Source of the DNA: Streptomyces cellostaticus
GTDB lineage: Bacteria; Actinomycetota; Actinomycetes; Streptomycetales; Streptomycetaceae
NCBI RefSeq assembly: GCF_001513965.1
Contig: NZ_KQ948017.1
Location: 405,639-469,638 of the forward strand
Reading direction: 5' to 3'
Length of the DNA stretch: 64,000 bases
How positions within the stretch are numbered: the stretch's first letter is position 1; each line of letters opens with the position of its first letter. Shown piece by piece: positions 57,997 to 64,000 of the stretch. The notes beneath the pieces are model-generated. The model was not told where the DNA came from and ran no database searches. It saw only the letters and a list, made by a program, of their open reading frames with translations. The translations under genes were made by a program, and so were the position numbers.

Positions 57997-59084
57997 CACA
58001 GCACCACCACCGAGCGCAGCACGTCGCCGTGGTGCATCCGCTCGAACGCCTTCTCCACCTCGTCCAGTTGGATGGTCTCGGTGACGAAGGCATCCAGCGG
58101 CAGGCGGCCTTGGAGGTGCAGGTCGATCAGCATGGGGAAGTCACGGGAGGGCAGGCAGTCGCCGTACCAGCTGGACTTGAGGGCCCCGCCACGGCCGAAG
58201 ACGTCCAGCAGGGGCAGTTCGAGCTTCATCTCGGGCGTGGGGACGCCGACGAGGACGACGGTGCCGGCCAGGTCGCGGGCGTAGAAGGCCTGCTTGTACG
58301 TCTCGGGGCGGCCGACCGCCTCGATCACGACGTCGGCGCCGAAGCCGCCGGTCAGCTCGCGGATCGCCTCGACCGGGTCGGCCTCCTTGGAGTTGACGGT
58401 GTGGGTGGCGCCGAGCGTGCGGGCCGTGTCCAGCTTGCGGTCGTCGATGTCCACGGCGATGACCTTCGCCGCGCCGGCGAGGTTCGATCCGGCGATGGCC
58501 GCGTCGCCGACACCGCCGCAGCCGATGACGGCGACGGAGTCACCGCGGCCGACGCCTCCTGTGTTGATGGCGGCGCCGATGCCGGCCATCACGCCACAGC
58601 CGAGCAGGCCCGCCACGGCCGGGGAGACGGCCGGGTCGACCTTGGTGCACTGCCCGGCCGCGACCAGCGTCTTCTCGGCGAAGGCGCCGATACCGAGGGC
58701 CGGGGAGAGTTCCTGGCCGGTGGCGGCGAGGGTCATCTTCTGCTTCGCATTGTGGGTGTTGAAGCAGTACCAGGGCCGGCCGCGCAGGCATGCCCGGCAA
58801 CTGCCGCATACGGCACGCCAGTTGAGGATCACGAAGTCCCCGGGCGCCACGTCGGTGACGCCCGCGCCGACCGACTCCACGACGCCGGAGGCCTCGTGGC
58901 CGAGCAGGAAGGGGAACTCGTCCGAGATTCCACCCTGTTTGTAGTGCAGATCGGTGTGACAGACACCGCAGGCCTGGATCCGTACGACGGCTTCGCCGGG
59001 CCCCGGGTCCGGAACCACGATCGTCTCGACCCGTACGGGTTCGTCCTTACCCGGTGCGATCACGCCGCGGACTTCCTGCGCCAT
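57996..59084 (-). CDS. mscR: S-(hydroxymethyl)mycothiol dehydrogenase
   Basis: A 362-residue zinc-dependent medium-chain dehydrogenase. Catalytic zinc ligands lie in GVCHTD (about 40) and [14 protein letters not shown] (about 62). The structural zinc Cys set is in [15 protein letters not shown] (about 93-107). The NAD motif is [14 protein letters not shown] (about 190), followed by IAVDIDD, whose Asp selects NAD. HNAKQKM and [12 protein letters not shown] are typical of the mycothiol-dependent formaldehyde dehydrogenase branch. It oxidises the formaldehyde-mycothiol adduct to S-formylmycothiol in the cytoplasm. First gene of a coupled pair with the MBL-fold hydrolase. Confidence 0.94.
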   Translation of the reverse strand: MAQEVRGVIAPGKDEPVRVETIVVPDPGPGEAVVRIQACGVCHTDLHYKQGGISDEFPFLLGHEASGVVESVGAGVTDVAPGDFVILNWRAVCGSCRACLRGRPWYCFNTHNAKQKMTLAATGQELSPALGIGAFAEKTLVAAGQCTKVDPAVSPAVAGLLGCGVMAGIGAAINTGGVGRGDSVAVIGCGGVGDAAIAGSNLAGAAKVIAVDIDDRKLDTARTLGATHTVNSKEADPVEAIRELTGGFGADVVIEAVGRPETYKQAFYARDLAGTVVLVGVPTPEMKLELPLLDVFGRGGALKSSWYGDCLPSRDFPMLIDLHLQGRLPLDAFVTETIQLDEVEKAFERMHHGDVLRSVVVL

Positions 59085-59270
59085 GGCCTGGCCCCTTTTC
59101 TTCGATGTGCCTTCGGAGTCGACCCTACGCGCGACCGATCGGTAGCGGCACGGAGCACGGCGGTGATCGTGGATCTTTCCGGCCGACGGCGCGCCTGCGG
59201 CCGTCGCAACGCCGGAAGACAGCGGTGAGGGCCGTCCCGGCGGGGACGGCCCTCGGGTTCCGCGGGCGGA

Positions 59271-59576
59271 TCAGGCCTCGACGGCGGGCAGGAGACCGGT
59301 CACGGGTGCGGCGTGGCCGGTGAGCTGGTTCGTTCCGTTCAGCCGGTCCAGCTCGTTGAGCTGGTCCAGCGCGCGCGACTGCAACGCGACCCGCGGGACC
59401 CGGGACTTGCCCTGCGCGGGGATGTCGCTGACGGTGTGCGGGGCCGGCTTGACCATCGGGTTGATCTGCCCGGTGTGCGGTGTGTGCGCCCCGGCCGCGT
59501 TCGCCAGTGGTGCGGCGAGACCCGTGACCCCGACGGCCAGGCCGACGGCGGTGACGATACGTCGTGTTGAGATCAT
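59271..59576 (-). CDS. small secreted protein
   Basis: A 101-residue exported protein. The signal peptide MISTRRIVTAVGLAVGVTGLA ends near PLANAAG (about 28). The mature part is polar, with TPHTGQINPMVKPAPHTVSD, then an amphipathic helical stretch (RVALQSRALDQLNELDRLN) and a C-terminal LTGHAAPVTGLLP. No cysteines. It resembles other small Streptomyces secreted proteins of unknown function with a LxxLxxL helix; I cannot assign a family. ATG behind TGAGGG. Located alone upstream of the formaldehyde pair. Confidence 0.75.
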   Translation of the reverse strand: MISTRRIVTAVGLAVGVTGLAAPLANAAGAHTPHTGQINPMVKPAPHTVSDIPAQGKSRVPRVALQSRALDQLNELDRLNGTNQLTGHAAPVTGLLPAVEA

Positions 59577-59751
59577 GCCCTCAGCAACGGTGCCGGACGC
59601 CGATCGGACACGGGCGCCGGGCGGCACTCACTCGTCAGGCGGAGCGGGCCCGGCTGCGCTTGCCGTGCCCGCCGGGGCGGAGGAGTCTCGAAGGTGGGGC
59701 CCGTTCGGTCCGCTCCCCGCCGGGCCGCGGGCGCCCGCAGGAGGTCACACC

Positions 59752-60111
59752 ATGGGCACCGCGACAGCCTTCGACACCGAGACACTGCGCCGGGGCATAG
59801 AAGGAAGCACCGGAGACACCCTTCTGTCGCTCTACACGGATGACGCGGAGATCCGCATCATCGACCGCAACACCCAGCCGAGCCACCCCAAGGTCCTGCA
59901 CGGCCGGGGCGAGATACGCGAGATGCTCGACGACGTCTACAGCCGCGACATGACGCACAAGCTGGACCAGTGCATCGTCCAGGGCGACCGCGCCGCATAC
60001 AGCGAGTCCTGCCAGTACGCGGACGGCACTCGTGTGCTCGCGGAGTCGATGGTCACGCTGCGCGACGGCAAGATCGCCGAACAGATCCTGATCCAGGCAT
60101 GGGACGAGTAG
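59752..60111 (+). CDS. SnoaL/NTF2-like protein
   Basis: A 119-residue alpha+beta barrel protein of the SnoaL-like/NTF2 superfamily. DTLLSLYTDDAEIRIID (about 22-38) and VLHGRGEIREMLDDVY (about 47) form the usual N-terminal helix, hairpin and helix. AYSESCQYADGTRVLAESMVTL and IAEQILIQAWDE are the curved sheet strands. Members are cyclases, isomerases or ligand-binding proteins; no clear catalytic Asp-His pair stands out. ATG behind a strong CAGGAGG. The following 940 bases to folD contain decayed genes only. Confidence 0.9.
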   Translation: MGTATAFDTETLRRGIEGSTGDTLLSLYTDDAEIRIIDRNTQPSHPKVLHGRGEIREMLDDVYSRDMTHKLDQCIVQGDRAAYSESCQYADGTRVLAESMVTLRDGKIAEQILIQAWDE

Positions 60112-60194
60112 GAAGGAAGGTCGCGAGGGTCCAGGTCACCTCCCGGCTGACCTGGGCCTTCTCGGCCCGGGCGACGCTGGGCCGGGCCCGCGCC

Positions 60195-60357
60195 CGGCGG
60201 CCGGGACCCGTGTGCGCAGCGGGTCTGCAGGCGTCCCTCGCCCTTCTTCGGTCAGCGCTGCGAACAGCGCGCCCTCGCCCGCGTCCTCCGCTGCCGCATA
60301 CGCCTCGAACGCGGCATGCCCGGCCTCGGTGAGCAGTGCGGGACCGGACTCGTACAC
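60195..60357 (-). pseudogene. C-terminal remnant of a MarR-family regulator
   Basis: Reading PALLTEAGHAAFEAYAAAED then GALFAALTEEGRGTPADPL matches the wing end and C-terminal dimerisation helix of MarR proteins (usual form LTEAGRAAFE...LFAALTEEERxTLADLL). The N-terminal DNA-binding part is absent and the upstream sequence belongs to another decayed gene on the opposite strand. A truncated relic. Confidence 0.5.
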
Positions 60358-60419
60358 GAAGTGGCCCTGGAGCGCGACTGGTTCGCCGGGACGGACACCG
60401 CGGCCGAGAAGGAGGTCCG

Positions 60420-60925
60420 GACGGCGACCGGTACACGGGCTCCTTCCGGCTCAGGCACACCTACGCCCGGCTGCTCCTCGTCGACGGCATCCTGTGCTCC
60501 GGCCGGCGGGCAAGGATCCCGAGGCGCTCCCGGCCCTCCTCGACCGGGCGCGCGAACTGCACGAGGAGGCCGCGGGCCAGGGGCGCCGGGGCTGGGCGGT
60601 GATGTACCGGGGACTGGTCACCGACGACCACTTCGCCGACCGGGCGGCCGCCGCCCCACACTACGCAGCAGCACTGCGCGCCGGGGAGGGCGACGCCGAC
60701 GGTCTGCCGGCCCGCGAGGCCCTGCGGCACCTCGGCGGCCACGGTCGCGATGCGGGCGACCACGAGCGGGCCCGGGAGCGCCGGGGCGGCGGGCACGCTC
60801 TCCCAGCAACTGCCGGGCGTGCCGGCCCGGGCGCCGGCGGCGGGCATCGTCCGCCGGCCCGGGGCCCTCGGCGCGGACCGGCTGGGTGCCCGGGCGGCCG
60901 CCTTCCTCGCCGGGACGCGGCCTGA
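60420..60925 (+). pseudogene. frameshifted remnant of a tetratricopeptide-like hypothetical protein
   Basis: YTGSFRLRHTYARLLLVDGI (about 60435-60490) is followed in another frame by KDPEALPALLDRARELHEEA, PHYAAALRAGEGDADGL and REALRHLGGHGRDAGDHERARE (about 60515-60780). A third segment in the first frame, AGTLSQQL to RAAAFLAGTRP, ends near 60925. The helical pairs with ALR/DHERA spacing look TPR-like. At least two frameshifts separate the parts and no start codon with ribosome binding site is seen. Non-functional. Confidence 0.55.
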
Positions 60926-60957
60926 GCAGGGACCGCGCCCTCGGTTAGGCTGTACGC

Positions 60958-61027
60958 GGGCCGTGACTGGCGCTGAGGTGGAGTACCACCGGGGAGCGGT
61001 CCGTGGTCGATGCCGCGCGCCTGGGCG
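60958..61027 (+). promoter_or_regulatory. ZTP (pfl) riboswitch of folD
   Basis: GGGCCGTGACTGGCG, then GGTGGAGTACCACCGGGGAGC, a variable linker, and CCGCGCGCCTGGGCG reproduce the pfl/ZTP aptamer order: conserved GUGACUGGCG, the GGUGGA-N-CCACCGGGGAG stem-loop and the 3' pseudoknot CGCCUGGGC. It begins about 100 bases before folD. The class senses ZTP/ZMP, which build up when 10-formyl-tetrahydrofolate is low, and turns on folate one-carbon genes. A TAGGCT at 60946-60951 may be the -10 element. Confidence 0.9.
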
Positions 61028-61055
61028 ATGAAGGTCAACCAGCTCAGGAGCGCAC

Positions 61056-61904
61056 ATGACACAGGCCCGGCTCATGGACGGCACCGCACTCGCCCGCCGG
61101 ATCGTCGAGGAGAGCGCGAAGCGGGCCGCCGATCTCACCGAACGGACGGGCAGCGCGCCTTGTCTGGCCACGGTACTGGTCGGCGAGGACCCGGCGTCCG
61201 TCACCTACGTCCGCATGAAGCAGAACCGCTGCCGCAAGGCCGGTATCGTCTCCCGTCACGTGGAGCTGCCCGCCGCCACGACCACCGCCGAACTCGTCGG
61301 CACCCTGCGGGAATTGTCGGCCGACCCGGCCGTCAACGGCATCCTCCTCCAGCACCCGGTCGGCGATCACATCGACGAGCGGGCCGCGTTCGAGGCGATC
61401 GCGCCGGAGAAGGACGTCGACGGCGTCACCTTCGCCTCCTTCGCCACGATGAGCTTCGGCCTGCCGGGGTTCGTGTCCTGCACGCCCGGCGGCATCCTCC
61501 GGCTGCTCGACGCGTACGACGTCGACCCGGCCGGGAAGCGGGCCGTGGTGGTCGGCCGTAGCGCGATCCTCGGCAAGCCGGTGGGCATGCTGCTTCTCGC
61601 CCGGGACGCGACCGTGACGTACTGCCACTCCCGCACCCAGGACCTGTCCGCCGCGGTCCGGGAGGCCGACATCGTCGTCGCCGCCGTCGGGCGGCCGCGG
61701 CTGATCCGGGGACAGGACATCAAGCCGGGCGCGGTCGTCATCGACGCGGGCTACAACCCCGGAAACATCGGCGACGTCGACTTCGACTCGGCCGTGGCGC
61801 GGGCCTCGCTGATCACGCCGGTGCCGGGCGGCGTCGGCCCGATGACGATCGCCACGCTGCTGGAGCAGACGGTGACCGCCGCCGCCCGACAACTGGGGGT
61901 GTGA
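61056..61904 (+). CDS. folD: bifunctional methylenetetrahydrofolate dehydrogenase/cyclohydrolase
   Basis: A 282-residue FolD. The catalytic Lys is in TYVRMKQNRCRKAGI (about 55), with Asp-bearing QHPVGDHIDERA (LLQHPVG substitutes for the usual LPLP) and PEKDVDGVT. The NADP loop is VVVGRSAILGKPVGMLLL (about 170) and CTPGGILRLL and TPVPGGVGPMTIA are signature 1 and 2 elements. It converts 5,10-methylene-THF to 10-formyl-THF in two steps. QHP in place of the common LPLP motif and the M-S-F-G after DVDGVT suggest a non-standard subtype. ATG behind AGGAG. Preceded by a ZTP riboswitch and tail-to-tail with no gap to the next gene. Confidence 0.93.
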   Translation: MTQARLMDGTALARRIVEESAKRAADLTERTGSAPCLATVLVGEDPASVTYVRMKQNRCRKAGIVSRHVELPAATTTAELVGTLRELSADPAVNGILLQHPVGDHIDERAAFEAIAPEKDVDGVTFASFATMSFGLPGFVSCTPGGILRLLDAYDVDPAGKRAVVVGRSAILGKPVGMLLLARDATVTYCHSRTQDLSAAVREADIVVAAVGRPRLIRGQDIKPGAVVIDAGYNPGNIGDVDFDSAVARASLITPVPGGVGPMTIATLLEQTVTAAARQLGV

Positions 61905-62909
61905 TCAGCGCATCCAGGCGCTGTACTCCATGACGTCCCCGGCCTTGACCCCGTACTCCGGCTCATCCTGGGTGAAGGTGGTCTCCAGGCCGAGGACGGC
62001 GCCGGTGCGGGGGTCGAGGATCAGCATGCGCCGGCCGCCCTCACCCCCGTACACGTACGCCTGTCCCGGGCGCCCGAGGCGGTCCGTCACCTGTCCCACG
62101 GGCCGCAGCCCCTCGGCGTCCGCCAGGAGGCGCACCAGCGCGGCCGACTCGCGGGCACCGAGGGTCCAGTGGTCCAGCAACTCCTTGACACCGTCGAGGA
62201 GTTCGGGAGTGCGCAGGGAGTCGGTGCGGACGGTCTCGGCGAGGTAGGCGCGCAGGGCGGCGGCATCGTGCGGGGGGCGTGCCTCGGGTGGGGCGTCGCT
62301 CCAGCTCGGCGGATACGTGGTCCGGCTCAGGACGTGGCCGTCCGCCACCACGCGCGGGTCGCCGCCCTCGTCGGTGAGGACCGGGCGGCCAGGACGGCGC
62401 GGATCGGTCGCCACGACCAGCTCGGTGTGGCTGTCGTCCGCCCGCCAGCGCACCACACGTTCCTCGGGGAGGGTCACGGGCGGCTTGCCGTCGCTCATGC
62501 TGAGGCTCCACGACTGCACGTGCGTGCCCCTGCGCAGGCTCGGTGAGCCGTCCTGCGCGGCCGCCGTGGCCAGGGCGGCCAGCTCCGTCAGGGGTACGGG
62601 CGTGGAGTGGGCCCGGACGGTCAGCGGGCGCGGCGCGGCGAGGGCCGGCGGGGTGCCCGGCCCGCCGAGCAGCACGGTGAGGGCGGTCACCAGGACGACG
62701 GCGGTGGCGGCAAGGCCCCAGAGCATCCGGGCGCGTGGGGCACGACCGTGCAGGGGTGGGAGAAACCGGGCACGGCGTCGTGGGCGCTCCTCGTGCAGCA
62801 GCCGTTCGAGCTGCCGCTCGGCACGGTGGTCCAGCGGCCCGTCGCCGAAGTGGGGGCCGTCGGCCGGCACCGGGTTGGCGCGGCGCAGGAGTTCGAGTTC
62901 GTCAGCCAT
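61905..62909 (-). CDS. CU044_5270-type membrane protein, probable anti-sigma partner
   Basis: A 334-residue single-span membrane protein. A cytoplasmic N-terminal region (1 to about 62: [25 protein letters not shown]) could bind the sigma factor. One helix follows (LWGLAATAVVLVTALTVLLG, about 63-83), then a long extracytoplasmic domain with beta-strand pattern (VVRWRADDSHTELVVATDPR; YVYGGEGGRRMLILDP). Proteins of this layout are annotated as the CU044_5270 family next to ECF sigma genes. Its start overlaps the sigma stop by eight bases, so the two are coupled. Anti-sigma function is inferred from context. Confidence 0.85.
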   Translation of the reverse strand: MADELELLRRANPVPADGPHFGDGPLDHRAERQLERLLHEERPRRRARFLPPLHGRAPRARMLWGLAATAVVLVTALTVLLGGPGTPPALAAPRPLTVRAHSTPVPLTELAALATAAAQDGSPSLRRGTHVQSWSLSMSDGKPPVTLPEERVVRWRADDSHTELVVATDPRRPGRPVLTDEGGDPRVVADGHVLSRTTYPPSWSDAPPEARPPHDAAALRAYLAETVRTDSLRTPELLDGVKELLDHWTLGARESAALVRLLADAEGLRPVGQVTDRLGRPGQAYVYGGEGGRRMLILDPRTGAVLGLETTFTQDEPEYGVKAGDVMEYSAWMR

Positions 62910-63465
62910 GTCGGTGGTCCTTGCGCAGGGTCGCGTCGGCGGAGGCGGGCAGGGCTGCCACAGCGGGACGCATCCGGTCGATCTCGGCCCGCAGGCGGCG
63001 CCGCGCCCGGTGCAGGCGCATCACCGCGGCCCGTCTGCCGCAGCCCAGGGCGACCGCGATCTCCTCGGCACCCAGTTCCTCCCACACCGTCAGGCGCAGC
63101 ACCTCCTGGTCCACAGGGGACAGCCGGGCCAGCGCGTCGTGCACCCAGGCGCCGGGGGCCTCCGCGTCGGGGCTGTCCACGATGTGCCGACCGTGCGCGG
63201 CCTCGTCGTTGCCCATCCGGTCCACCAGTCGGCGCCGGCGTCCGTAGCCGCGTACCGCGTTCGCCAGGCAGTTGCGTGCCACGCCGTACAGCCACGGCAG
63301 CGGCGAGGCCTGCAGGTCGCCGCGGCGGCGCCAGGCCACCGTGAACACCTCCGCCACCACTTCCTCCACCTCGTCGGCCCGCCCCTGAAGTCGCCGGGCG
63401 ACATAACGGCTGACCGCCCAGTAGTGCTCGCGATAGGCAGCGGCGAAGATCTCGTCGTTGCTCAT
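62902..63465 (-). CDS. ECF RNA polymerase sigma factor
   Basis: A 187-residue ECF sigma factor. Region 2 (about 10-85) has [31 protein letters not shown] and [13 protein letters not shown], the core-binding and -10 recognition elements. Region 4 (about 110-165) has [30 protein letters not shown] and [19 protein letters not shown] for the -35. The C-terminal tail is short. Cotranslated with the CU044_5270 membrane protein, its probable regulator. Divergent from a cytochrome oxidase gene with 106 bases between starts, which might be a target; no match to a known ECF promoter was established. Confidence 0.94.
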   Translation of the reverse strand: MSNDEIFAAAYREHYWAVSRYVARRLQGRADEVEEVVAEVFTVAWRRRGDLQASPLPWLYGVARNCLANAVRGYGRRRRLVDRMGNDEAAHGRHIVDSPDAEAPGAWVHDALARLSPVDQEVLRLTVWEELGAEEIAVALGCGRRAAVMRLHRARRRLRAEIDRMRPAVAALPASADATLRKDHRHG

Positions 63466-63571
63466 GTTCGGTTCGTGTCCGGCACCCCCCGGATCGTCAC
63501 ACCCTTCGTGCGTGATGCTCGTCGCGTCGTCCGAGTGTGACCGAGGGGCCGGGCGCGGACACAGGCGGGGC

Positions 63572-64000
63572 GTGAAGAGGATCAGAGACATCAGGGCCGT
63601 ACGGTGGCTGACGACCACCGATCACAAGACCATCGGAACGCTCTATTTGGTCACCGCGTTCGCGTTCTTCCTGATCGGTGGCGTGATGGCGCTGCTGATG
63701 CGCGCCGAGCTGGCCCGGCCGGGCCTGCAGATCATGTCGAACGAGCAGTTCAACCAGGCGTTCACGATGCACGGCACGATCATGCTGCTGATGTTCGCGA
63801 CGCCGCTGTTCGCCGGCTTCACGAACTGGATCATGCCGCTGCAGATCGGCGCGCCCGACGTGGCGTTCCCGCGGCTGAACATGTTCGCCTACTGGCTCTA
63901 CCTGTTCGGCTCGACCATCGCGGTCGGCGGCTTCCTCACCCCGCAGGGCGCGGCCGACTTCGGCTGGTTCGCCTACTCCCCGCTGTCGGACGCGGTCCGG
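63572..64000 (+). CDS. ctaD: cytochrome c oxidase subunit I, 5' part (window-truncated)
   Basis: The first 143 codons of the heme-copper oxidase subunit [21 protein letters not shown] (about 12-31) is the family opening. [18 protein letters not shown] has the low-spin heme His (about 68), and [15 protein letters not shown] follows. The N-terminus is short ([11 protein letters not shown]), unlike the housekeeping copy in Streptomyces, which has a longer lead; this may be the accessory ctaD paralog. GTG start. The remainder lies outside the window. Divergent from an ECF sigma factor. Confidence 0.92.
   Translation, partial: MKRIRDIRAVRWLTTTDHKTIGTLYLVTAFAFFLIGGVMALLMRAELARPGLQIMSNEQFNQAFTMHGTIMLLMFATPLFAGFTNWIMPLQIGAPDVAFPRLNMFAYWLYLFGSTIAVGGFLTPQGAADFGWFAYSPLSDAVR

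Noticed and set aside
60958..61027. Tetrahydrofolate riboswitch before folD
   Set aside because: The conserved order GUGACUGGCG, GGUGGA...CCACCGGGGAG, GCCUGGGC is that of the ZTP/pfl class, not the THF class.
1..64000. CRISPR array, prophage, insertion sequence, tRNA or rRNA
   Set aside because: Looked for spaced direct repeats, transposase or integrase motifs, phage structural proteins and tRNA-like cloverleaves; none seen. The only short tandem repeat (31.6 kb) has two units.
1..64000. Bacterial defence island or toxin-antitoxin system
   Set aside because: No restriction, helicase-nuclease, TIR, retron, Abi or classical toxin-antitoxin signatures. The single DUF3800-like candidate is a pseudogene.

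Overview
This 64 kb window is high-GC actinobacterial chromosome and almost certainly Streptomyces. The evidence is very high third-position GC, frequent GTG starts, purine-rich ribosome binding sites, ATGA/GTGA-coupled gene pairs, Tat-dependent lipoproteins, a streptogrisin-type protease, a mycothiol-dependent formaldehyde dehydrogenase, an SAM methyltransferase of the DUF574 type and a proteasome beta subunit. It reads as ordinary chromosome with an accessory flavour. I saw no prophage, insertion sequence, CRISPR array, tRNA or rRNA, and no PKS/NRPS cluster. Four or five genes are decayed, which would fit a chromosome arm.

Region by region. 0-2.7 kb: APC amino-acid permease and a conserved unknown. 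2.7-7.4 kb: nickel/cobalt permease, then an iron-uptake operon in which EfeU and EfeO are one polypeptide, followed by the Dyp peroxidase EfeB, with a candidate iron box upstream. 7.5-11.6 kb: a tightly coupled operon of DedA, two PAP2 phosphatases and an OmpR-type two-component pair. 11.6-17.4 kb: a divergent locus. On the minus strand lie a GT-C glycosyltransferase, an LPG-synthase/flippase-like protein, an unaccompanied proteasome beta subunit and a COG4705 membrane protein. On the plus strand lie a BlaI/MecI regulator and an M56 peptidase. Three CTACA-TGTAG palindromes sit between the arms. 17.4-19 kb: HAD sugar-phosphatase/mutase attached to a relic of a GH65 phosphorylase, and a uridine-kinase-like protein.

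19-26.7 kb is a sugar-uptake system: ROK repressor, Tat lipoprotein binding protein, two permeases and a cytoplasmic alpha/alpha-toroid enzyme, with a divergent BadF/NagK-type kinase and a strong palindrome over the kinase promoter. 26.8-39 kb holds a Tat-exported PAP2 acid phosphatase carrying an autotransporter-type beta-strand repeat, a membrane glycosyltransferase, an RpiR regulator, an ANTAR-GAF-PAS-SpoIIE phosphatase, a membrane-anchored peptidoglycan-binding protein, an ATP-grasp enzyme, a TetR regulator with repeated operator motifs, an OB-fold/Zn-ribbon protein and a small secreted protein.

39-51 kb: a large secreted hydrolase, an F420/PPOX oxidoreductase, a MalY-type C-S lyase, a heavily frameshifted pseudogene, an SAM methyltransferase, a membrane-tethered serine protease, a second ROK repressor with a divergent Gfo/Idh/MocA oxidoreductase, and an L,D-transpeptidase. 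51-59 kb: MDMPI protein and LysR; a MocR regulator divergent from a PLP decarboxylase with a perfect operator palindrome between them; a decayed and an intact SDR; a DUF4180 protein; and a mycothiol formaldehyde-detoxification pair. 59-64 kb: small secreted protein, SnoaL-like protein, decayed MarR and TPR genes, folD under a ZTP riboswitch, an ECF sigma/CU044_5270 pair, and the start of a cytochrome oxidase subunit I gene cut by the window end.

No wholly new system is obvious. The most interesting candidate is the BlaI/M56-linked envelope locus with the orphan proteasome beta subunit (11.5-17.4 kb). Start sites are inferred from ribosome binding sites and family length, and operators are read by eye.
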